From Candidatus Pelearchaeum sp. (GTDB taxonomy: Archaea; Thermoproteota; Nitrososphaeria_A; Caldarchaeales; Caldarchaeaceae), in NCBI GenBank assembly GCA_015520425.1, contig WAQC01000117.1, positions 1-21,351 of the forward strand: 21,351 nucleotides of DNA, read 5' to 3'. This document shows, in pieces, positions 13,875 to 20,436 of this stretch. The first letter of the stretch is position 1, and each line of letters starts with the position of its first letter. Position numbers and translations under genes: made by a program. The notes below the pieces were generated by a model. It had not been told where the DNA came from. It ran no database searches and was given only the letters and a program-made list of their open reading frames with translations.

Positions 13875-13880
13875 TATATA
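13875..13880 (+). promoter_or_regulatory. TATA box of the surface-protein/permease pair
   Basis: TATATA is centred about 35 nt before the ATG at 13913 and predicts a leader of about 9 nt. With the T-rich tract just upstream it suggests that the last two genes of the ABC system can be transcribed apart from the ATPase. Confidence 0.5.
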
Positions 13881-13912
13881 CCGCACACAGTTGTCTGCGT
13901 GGTAGAACATCT

Positions 13913-15907
13913 ATGAAAGGCCGCATTAAGGCGCTGGCGTTTTTAGCTCTACTCATATCCACCGTGATTACCACGCTACCCGTCGGCAATGCTGCGGCGA
14001 TTGATGTGCTGGATGTTGTTTGGGGCTCTCCTGAGTCGCCCAGCATAGCCAGCCCAGGAGATAGGGACGCCACGCTGACGGTGGTTTTCATGAACCGTGA
14101 GGATGTAACGATATGCGGCATAGTAGCCACAATCGGCAAGGCGCTGGGCTTTCCCTTCCCATTCACAGACCGCGAGGGAGCTAGCAGCATAAGAGGCTAC
14201 TTGGAGAGAGCCATAACTGCGCAGGGAATAGGGAGGCTTCAATTCAAGATAACGATAGACGAGAACGCACTGCCAGGAGATTATCCTGCTGACCTGAGAA
14301 TAGAATACCGCGACTGCGCCGACCCAGACTTCCCGATAAACACCTTATCTCTCCCGATAGTGATTAGGGTTTCTGAGGCTCCTGCTCCTATTTTCCTGCG
14401 CGCGGCGTGGGAGTTGGATGGTAGGGAGGTTTCTGTTGGGCCTGGTATGGGTGTTGCAGTACTGCGTGTGGAGCTTGAAGCGCCGCGCCGCGTGAGCATG
14501 GCTAATGTTGTTGGTCGTCTCCTCCTAGAGCCTCCACTGACCAACACGACGGGTGGCTATGTTGTTGAGACCAGCTTGCTCAAGAGCGTGAGAAGCGGCG
14601 AGGCATTCACCCTAACCTTCCCGATAAAGCTCTCGGATGATGTGAGGCTAGGCACGTATAAGATGCGCCTCCAGCTCACATACACAAACCAGTGGATGAG
14701 TAAGAAGTCTGTGGAGCTGGTCTTCTCGGCCAGTGTGAATGGTAGGGAGGAGCTTAGGCTGGGTTATGAGGGGCTTAAGCTCCGCGCTGGCGCCGAGTCG
14801 GCTCTCAATGTGGAGCTCTCCAACGTGGGTACCGCGCCAATCTACAAGGCAACCGTGAGGGTGGCGTCAGGCTCTCCAGCGGCGTTGACCGTGATAGATG
14901 AGCGTATTGAGATAGGCTCACTAGCTCCAGGCGAGACCGCAGGCTTGAGGATAGGCATACACGCCTCGCCGACGGCGTTGGAGGGTGTTTATCCAGTCAA
15001 GATAACCGTGGAATACCGTGATGTTCTTGGAAACCTGAAGGTTGAGGACTTCCAGGCTGTTGTTGATGTTCTACGCCCACCAGCGCCTGGTTTCTCCGCA
15101 GACGTGGAGGGAAACCCAGTTAAGGCGGCTGGCTTCTCCAGCATCAAGATAACCTACAGGAACATAAACCCAGAGGAGGTGCGCGACATCACTATAAGCC
15201 TCTCCCTCCGCGGCCTGCCGATAAGCGTGATAGGCGGCGGGCTTGTCCATTACGTTGAGGCGCTGGCTCCTGGCGAGGAATATGCCGCTGAGTATTCCCT
15301 TGCCGTATCGCCTGCCGCGGGTGACGGCGTCTACGAGGCGGTGGCTACGGTTAGGTATAAGACCGCTGGGGGCGAGGAGAGGGTTGAGACTCTCTCAATA
15401 CCGCTGGTGGTTGTTGGTGATATTAAGCTGGTGTTCAGGGGTGTTGAGTTCTCCCCGAAGGAGGCCGAGCCAGGTGGTATAGTTGATGTGGCTGGGGACC
15501 TGATTAACATGGGCGCATCAACAGCGCGGGCTGTGATTACAGAGATAATGGGCGACGCTCCCTTGGTGGCGATACCTGACTCCACATCGTTCATAGGCAC
15601 GATAAACCCCTCGCAGGTCTCGGCATTCACCCTCTCATTCCGCGTGAGTGATGACGCCAAGCCAGGGGTTTATAGCGCCACGATAATCGCCAAATACCGC
15701 GATGGGTTTGGCAGGGAGTTTGAGCTAAAGAAGACGCTTGAGTACGTGGTTGGCGAGAAGACCGCGCCAGCGAGTATCTTCACGGTGGAGGAGGGTGGTG
15801 GAGGAGAGGGATTCCCAGCGAGTATGCAGCAGACTCTCCTAGCGGTTATAGCGGCTCTGGCGATAATAGCCGCTATAGTCGCTGTGAGGAGGCGTAGGCG
15901 CGGGTGA
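13913..15907 (+). CDS. surface protein with five Ig-like (COG1361/NEW3-type) repeats and C-terminal anchor
   Basis: This 664-residue protein has an N-terminal signal peptide (MKGRIK, then a hydrophobic core to about residue 28) and one C-terminal transmembrane helix (about 639-659) followed by RRRRRG. It would therefore sit outside the cell on a membrane anchor. Between lie five tandem beta-rich units of 111-125 residues, each ending in a G-x-Y-x3-(I/V/L)-x-(V/L/A)-x-Y strand at about 122, 247, 358, 472 and 585. This matches the architecture of archaeal COG1361 S-layer-like proteins. The start is the ATG at 13913 and not the longer frame from 13838, because only the former begins with a signal peptide and follows a TATA box. 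Its stop overlaps the start of the permease gene, so the two are probably made together. The ligand or cargo is unknown. Confidence 0.85.
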   Translation: MKGRIKALAFLALLISTVITTLPVGNAAAIDVLDVVWGSPESPSIASPGDRDATLTVVFMNREDVTICGIVATIGKALGFPFPFTDREGASSIRGYLERAITAQGIGRLQFKITIDENALPGDYPADLRIEYRDCADPDFPINTLSLPIVIRVSEAPAPIFLRAAWELDGREVSVGPGMGVAVLRVELEAPRRVSMANVVGRLLLEPPLTNTTGGYVVETSLLKSVRSGEAFTLTFPIKLSDDVRLGTYKMRLQLTYTNQWMSKKSVELVFSASVNGREELRLGYEGLKLRAGAESALNVELSNVGTAPIYKATVRVASGSPAALTVIDERIEIGSLAPGETAGLRIGIHASPTALEGVYPVKITVEYRDVLGNLKVEDFQAVVDVLRPPAPGFSADVEGNPVKAAGFSSIKITYRNINPEEVRDITISLSLRGLPISVIGGGLVHYVEALAPGEEYAAEYSLAVSPAAGDGVYEAVATVRYKTAGGEERVETLSIPLVVVGDIKLVFRGVEFSPKEAEPGGIVDVAGDLINMGASTARAVITEIMGDAPLVAIPDSTSFIGTINPSQVSAFTLSFRVSDDAKPGVYSATIIAKYRDGFGREFELKKTLEYVVGEKTAPASIFTVEEGGGGEGFPASMQQTLLAVIAALAIIAAIVAVRRRRRG

Positions 15908-17160
15908 GGCTCGCCGACATAGCTCTACTAGCATGGAGCGCGCTAAAGGATAGGAAGGTTAGGTCAGCCCTAACCATACTAGGGATAGTCATAGGCCCAG
16001 CGGTCATAGTTGCGCTCAACGCGACAACCAGCGGCCTGACGTACGCGATAACCGACAGGCTACAGACAATAGGCACCAACACGATATACATGATAGCCGT
16101 TGGGGACTTTGACTTCAACGACAAGGAGGTTCAGCGCATATCAAGGATAGACGGCGTAACCGACATCATACCATTCTACCAGATAGCAACTGGAAAGCTC
16201 AAGACCGCTGGGAAGACCGTTGAGCTCAACCCGTTTGAGTCTTATCTCATACTCGCGTTTGACCTACGTAAGATGGATAAGATATTCCCAGACATAGAGC
16301 TTGCTGGCGGTGATTTTGCTGCTGGTGGGCGTGGCAAGGCGTATGTCGGCTACCGCGTATGGAACCCGACGGACCCAGACATGCCTGATATAGACGTGGG
16401 CAGCCTCGTGACTGTTATTAGGCAACAGCCTGGTGGCGGGGCTGTCTCTAGGCCATTCCAGGTTGCTGGCAAGTTCGCCAAGTATGGCCAGACGTTCTTC
16501 CTAAACCCAGACATCATCATGTTCATCAATTTACGCGATGGCCGCGAGCTCATGGGGGGCAGGAGCTACAGCGGCGCTTTCATCAAGCTGGTTGACGCGA
16601 GCTACAGCGACCAGGTGGTGGAGAGGCTCCTAGCCATGTACGGCGCTGATGTCCGCGTCTTCTCCCTCAGCGCAATACAGCAAACCGTCCAGCAAATCCT
16701 GGGAAGCCTGACGATATTCCTAAGCGCCGTAGGTGCTATGAGCATAGTCGTGGCATTCCTAGGGATTATGACGACTATGTTCACCTCTGTTACTGAGCGT
16801 GTTAGGGAGATTGGTCTTGTTAAGGCGCTTGGCTTCAAGACGCGTGATGTTCTGCTCAGCTTCTTGATGGAAGCCATTCTCATCGGGCTTATTGGTGGTG
16901 TGATAGGCGTAGCGCTAGGCGCTGTTGGCTCTTTCGCTCTTGTGGATTTCTTCGGAAGCCCGCCGCAGTCGCGGAGCAGGCCAGGAGCGTTCCAAGCACC
17001 TGGAACAAGGCCAGAGGCGCTGGTATTCACACCAAACCTAACGCCTGAGCTGATACTCGCTGGGATACTGATGGCGGTCATAGTTGGTGCTTTGGCTGGA
17101 ATCATCCCAGCATACCGCGCCGCTAAGCTGGAGCCCATAGAGGCGCTACGACGCGAGTAA
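15904..17160 (+). CDS. FtsX/MacB-type ABC transporter permease
   Basis: This 418-residue permease has the MacB topology: one N-terminal helix (about 20-40), a large extracellular domain (about 45-260), and three C-terminal helices (about 265-300, 320-350, 380-405). The cytoplasmic coupling segment ERVREIGLVKALGFKTRDVLLSF and the closing AAKLEPIEALR are family hallmarks. It would pair as a dimer with the MacB/LolD-like ATPase encoded upstream. The GTG start overlaps the stop of the surface-protein gene as GTGA, indicating translational coupling. Archaea have no outer membrane or TolC, so the system cannot be a tripartite MacAB-TolC pump. It may instead extract or gate something at the cytoplasmic membrane, or pass conformational change to the attached surface protein. 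Confidence 0.9.
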   Translation: MRLADIALLAWSALKDRKVRSALTILGIVIGPAVIVALNATTSGLTYAITDRLQTIGTNTIYMIAVGDFDFNDKEVQRISRIDGVTDIIPFYQIATGKLKTAGKTVELNPFESYLILAFDLRKMDKIFPDIELAGGDFAAGGRGKAYVGYRVWNPTDPDMPDIDVGSLVTVIRQQPGGGAVSRPFQVAGKFAKYGQTFFLNPDIIMFINLRDGRELMGGRSYSGAFIKLVDASYSDQVVERLLAMYGADVRVFSLSAIQQTVQQILGSLTIFLSAVGAMSIVVAFLGIMTTMFTSVTERVREIGLVKALGFKTRDVLLSFLMEAILIGLIGGVIGVALGAVGSFALVDFFGSPPQSRSRPGAFQAPGTRPEALVFTPNLTPELILAGILMAVIVGALAGIIPAYRAAKLEPIEALRRE

Positions 17161-17199
17161 TACACATGTTAAAATGGAGTAATACTTGCTGGACTAACC

Positions 17200-17206
17200 A
17201 TATAAG
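17200..17206 (+). promoter_or_regulatory. TATA box of the GvpD-like gene (leaderless)
   Basis: ATATAAG is centred about 26 nt upstream of the GTG at 17229, so transcription should start at or next to the start codon. This separates the GvpD-like gene from the preceding permease. Confidence 0.6.
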
Positions 17207-17228
17207 ACACTACCCTCGTTAAATTAAT

Positions 17229-18665
17229 GTGGAGCTTCAGCATTCTCTACTTTCTGGAGAGCCAGCCGTAGGGGAGCGCCAGACCACCGCGAGGCGAGGT
17301 GGCTACCTGATGAGGCTGGACTCTCTACTAAGCCCCGCTGTAAAGTCTATCCTCATCAAGGGCGAGCCAGGCGTTGGCAAGACGATGCTCGCCCTAGAGC
17401 TACTAAAGCTTCACGGCAGGGGAGTTTATGTCTCAACACGCGTATCGGCTGAGAAGCTATTGGAGCATGTTCCTGGGATGGCGCAGCTCATAGAGAGCGG
17501 CAAGGTTCTAGAAGCAAGGTCAGACGCCGCTGGCATAAGGTTTGAAGACGTGAGGATGGGGACATCAACAGACATAGTGGAGTTCATCCTAGCAGTTACG
17601 GAGAGGATTAAGGAGCCGTTGATTGTTCTAGACTCTTGGGATGCTTTTGCGAAGGAGATGGATGTGGTGGAGCGTCTGAAGATGGAGAAGGCTCTCGCCA
17701 CCACCGTAGAGACCAGCGGCGCGAGGGTTGTGTTTGTTAGCGAGGAGCCGCATCTAACCACAACCGACTACCTAGTGGATGCCGTAGTCGTGCTGCATGA
17801 CGAGGTTATGGAGGGGCGGAGGATAAGGAGGATTGAGTGGAAGAAGCTACGCGGCTCAGCCATAACACAGCGCACAAGCATATTCACGCTCTACGGAGGT
17901 CGCTTCACACTACTAGGCCGCGTGATTACGCAGCTACCGAGTGAGATGGAGCCTCAGCCCTTCAAGCATGTGGAGCATGGTGAGCTGTTCTCCACGTCAA
18001 GCGCAGACCTTGACATGTTCCTAGGAGGCGGCATGAGGCGCGGCTCGGTTATACTGCTTGAGATGGGCGGCAACGTTGGCCCAGACTGGCACCTACCCCT
18101 CTTATCCATGATGGCGTGCAACTTCATCCTCAACCGCGGGTGCGCGCTAATCCTGCCCGCTGGCGGGATAACGCCAACGATGGTTAAGGAGTCAGTAGCA
18201 CTACACATACCGAAGGAGACGCTGAAAGGCCACCTCAGGATAGCCCACTACGAGCAGTATCACCGCGACCCCATATTCCTCAAGCTTGACAGCCACTCCA
18301 TAACGAGGACTTTTGAGACGCTCTGGAGAGAGGTTCAGAAGCTCAGGAAGAAGAGCAACCAGCCATGCTTCATGTTCCTTGGGATAGATGTGATGGAGGC
18401 TATACACGGCCAGCAGTCGCTCATCAGAAACATCATAACATCTATACAGCGCGTGAGGTATTACGGCGATATACTGATGCTTGCGGTGAAGCACTCAACC
18501 CAGAGCAAGAACGCCGTATCAGACATGGCCACGACGCACATCAGGATGGACGAGCTGGACGGCTCGCTGATTCTCTACTCCGTGAAGCCACCCTCACTGA
18601 TACACCACGTTGAATACGACTTCAGCCCAGGCTATCCACGCGTCTTCCTCACACCCATAGTCTAG
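17229..18665 (+). CDS. GvpD-like tandem RecA/KaiC-superfamily P-loop protein
   Basis: This 478-residue cytoplasmic protein has two RecA-type domains. The first (about 25-230) has Walker A GEPGVGKT (45-52), Walker B LIVLDSWD (131-138), a STRVS segment and the run WKKLRGSAI...FTLYGGRF. It resembles the GvpD family, best known from haloarchaea, where GvpD represses gas vesicle genes. The second domain (about 250-478) begins like a KaiC domain (DLDMFLGGGMRRGSVILLE). Its P-loop position reads MGGNVGPDW, lacking the Gly-Lys-Thr/Ser, so it is probably catalytically dead. No gas vesicle genes are present. The leaderless GTG start fits the TATA box at 17200. It is followed 15 nt later by a small output-domain-like gene, so a regulatory role is plausible. 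Exact function is unknown. Confidence 0.78.
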   Translation: MELQHSLLSGEPAVGERQTTARRGGYLMRLDSLLSPAVKSILIKGEPGVGKTMLALELLKLHGRGVYVSTRVSAEKLLEHVPGMAQLIESGKVLEARSDAAGIRFEDVRMGTSTDIVEFILAVTERIKEPLIVLDSWDAFAKEMDVVERLKMEKALATTVETSGARVVFVSEEPHLTTTDYLVDAVVVLHDEVMEGRRIRRIEWKKLRGSAITQRTSIFTLYGGRFTLLGRVITQLPSEMEPQPFKHVEHGELFSTSSADLDMFLGGGMRRGSVILLEMGGNVGPDWHLPLLSMMACNFILNRGCALILPAGGITPTMVKESVALHIPKETLKGHLRIAHYEQYHRDPIFLKLDSHSITRTFETLWREVQKLRKKSNQPCFMFLGIDVMEAIHGQQSLIRNIITSIQRVRYYGDILMLAVKHSTQSKNAVSDMATTHIRMDELDGSLILYSVKPPSLIHHVEYDFSPGYPRVFLTPIV

Positions 18666-18680
18666 GCGGTGAACTAGAGG

Positions 18681-18995
18681 ATGCCCAACAACAATAATGA
18701 TGTTGAGGAGCAGCTTCTTGAATGCGTTGATAAGGGGCTGGACTCGCTGGGGCAGCAGACTAAGCGGGTAATCTTCTGGCACCTGGAGAGGCGTTGGGGG
18801 ATTAAGCGCGAAGAGATACCCAGGCGCCTCAAGGATTTCGTCAGCGCTCTCTACAGTATGTTCGGCACTGGTGCGAGGTATATTGAGAAGGCGATTATAA
18901 GGGAGATGAACGCGCGCATGGGTGTCTCCGCCGACTATGACAGCCTCCTGGAGGCTGCGCGCGAGGTTATGGCGCCTGAATCAAGGCCAGCATAA
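18681..18995 (+). CDS. small helical protein resembling archaeal NitrOD-type output domains
   Basis: This 104-residue, mostly helical, soluble protein has the pattern LG-x3-K-x7-LE-x4-GI-x-REEIP-x6-F-x3-L-x3-FG-x-GA-x2-IE-x2-I. I recall this pattern from archaeal signal-output domains of the NitrOD5 type, which occur in thaumarchaeal receptors and as stand-alone proteins. The match is from memory and should be treated as tentative. The first residues (PNNNNDVEEQ) are a flexible leader. It has a clear ribosome-binding site, GGTGA at 18668-18672, eight bases before the ATG. It lies 15 nt after the GvpD-like gene, so the two form an operon and the small protein may be the partner or effector of the ATPase. 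It ends 3 nt from the stop of the convergent gnd. Confidence 0.7.
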   Translation: MPNNNNDVEEQLLECVDKGLDSLGQQTKRVIFWHLERRWGIKREEIPRRLKDFVSALYSMFGTGARYIEKAIIREMNARMGVSADYDSLLEAAREVMAPESRPA

Positions 18996-18998
18996 GGC

Positions 18999-20408
18999 TT
19001 AGCTTCCTGGCCTCCAGCTAGAGTGGAACCTCCCAGGCTTATCTACCCTCTCATACTCATGCGCTCCAAACCTGTCGCGGAGAGCCTGGATTACATGCGC
19101 TGGAAGCCTCTCGCGGCGTAGCGATGTGATGTAGTTCAACGCAGCGTCCATCACTGGCGTGGGTATATGCGCTGTCTTAACCCTACGCAGCAGCTCGCGT
19201 AGGCTGGGCTCAAGCTCCCGCGCCAAACCCGCAATCTCGTCATCAAACAATATATTCACCAGCCCAGGCTCGCGCTCATAAGCCCCTATTATCGTGTGGA
19301 GCAACTTAGCCCTTATTATGCATCCTCCGCGCCAAACCTTGACAACATCCAGCATCTTAGTCCCGTAGCCGTATTCGCGCGAGGCCTCTGATATGAGCGC
19401 CAAGCCCTGGGCGTATGATGTTATGGCGGCGAGGCTATAAGCTGGGCGGAGAAGCTCCAGAAGCTCTCTCCTGTCTCCCTCTATCCTAGTCCTCACACCC
19501 CCATAGAGCCGCGCGGCATTAACGCGCTGCTCCTTCAGGGATGACATTATCCGAGCAGACACGGCAGCGTCAATATTCGGAACAGGCACACCAACATCCA
19601 TAGCCGTCTGGGAAGTCCATTTACCAGTCCCCTTCTGCTCCGCCCTATCCATCACAAGCTCCACAAGAGGCTTGCCAGTCTCCTCATCAACAACAGAGAG
19701 GGCATCAACGGTAATCTCCAGCAAGTATGAGCCCAGCTCGCTATCCCGCCACTCGCGGAAGACCTGCGCAGCGTCCTCAACGCTCATCCCTAGGCCGCGC
19801 GTCATGATGTCGTAGCTCTCGGCTATGAGCTGTAGGAGGGCATACTCTATCCCGTTATGCGTCATCTTAACAAAATGGCCAGCGCCCCGCAGCCCCATGT
19901 AGCCAGCGCATGGCTCGTTATCAACGCGCGCAGCTATCGCCTCCCACATAGCGCGCGACTCCTCAAACCCAGAGGGAGCGCCGCCAACCATGACCGAAGG
20001 CCCCTTAAGCGCGCCCTCCTCACCACCACTCACACCAACACCCATGAACGTTATGCCGCGCCGAGCCAGCCACTCCTGGCGGCGCTCAGTATCCCTAAAG
20101 AAAGAATTACCACAATCAAAGACAACATCCCCCTCACCAAGCAACGGGGCAAGCCCGTCAAGAATATCATCAACAGGCCTGCCAGCCTTAACCATCAAGA
20201 TAACCCTACGCGGCCTCTCAAGGGAGGAGACGAACTCCTCAAGAGAGTAGGTCGGGACAATAGCAGAGCCACGCGGCAAACGCTGGACGAAACGCTCAGT
20301 CTTCTCCCGCGTCCTGTTATAAACGGAAACCTGAAAGCCGCGCGAAGCTATGTTGAGAGCAAGGTTCTCGCCCATAACGCCCAAACCAACAAGACCGACG
20401 TAGCTCAT
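18999..20408 (-). CDS. gnd: 6-phosphogluconate dehydrogenase, decarboxylating
   Basis: This enzyme converts 6-phosphogluconate to ribulose 5-phosphate and CO2 with reduction of NADP. At 469 residues it matches the long bacterial/eukaryotic type, not the short archaeal/bacterial (YqeC-like) type. It has the Rossmann motif GLGVMG (8-13), NRT (31-33) for the NADP 2'-phosphate, SGGEEGA (127-133), the catalytic region KMTHNGIEY with K181, N185 and E188, EQKGTGKWTSQTAMD, and the C-terminal FGAHEYER..PGRFHSSW. Nothing essential is missing. GGGAGG lies about 11 nt before the ATG. It follows the ribokinase gene by 28 nt on the same strand, forming a pentose-phosphate operon. Base use looks like its neighbours, so any transfer from bacteria would be old. 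Confidence 0.95.
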   Translation of the reverse strand: MSYVGLVGLGVMGENLALNIASRGFQVSVYNRTREKTERFVQRLPRGSAIVPTYSLEEFVSSLERPRRVILMVKAGRPVDDILDGLAPLLGEGDVVFDCGNSFFRDTERRQEWLARRGITFMGVGVSGGEEGALKGPSVMVGGAPSGFEESRAMWEAIAARVDNEPCAGYMGLRGAGHFVKMTHNGIEYALLQLIAESYDIMTRGLGMSVEDAAQVFREWRDSELGSYLLEITVDALSVVDEETGKPLVELVMDRAEQKGTGKWTSQTAMDVGVPVPNIDAAVSARIMSSLKEQRVNAARLYGGVRTRIEGDRRELLELLRPAYSLAAITSYAQGLALISEASREYGYGTKMLDVVKVWRGGCIIRAKLLHTIIGAYEREPGLVNILFDDEIAGLARELEPSLRELLRRVKTAHIPTPVMDAALNYITSLRRERLPAHVIQALRDRFGAHEYERVDKPGRFHSSWRPGS

Positions 20409-20436
20409 CTAGCAATACGCCCTCTTCCTCCCTAAT

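Noticed and set aside
13838..13912. 25-residue N-terminal extension of the surface protein
   Set aside because: It includes Cys- and Phe-rich sequence unlike a leader, spans the TATA box, and would bury the signal peptide. The ATG at 13913 is better.
13088..17160. Reading the ABC genes as a MacAB-TolC drug efflux pump
   Set aside because: There is no MacA or TolC homologue, archaea have no outer membrane, and the middle gene encodes a repeat surface protein.
17227..17271. ATG one frame away from the GvpD-like GTG
   Set aside because: It gives only 14 codons before a stop, while the overlapping GTG opens the long conserved frame.
19857..20435. 192-residue plus-strand open frame opposite gnd
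   Set aside because: It is a shadow of the highly conserved gnd gene. The translation is low-quality sequence with no domain.
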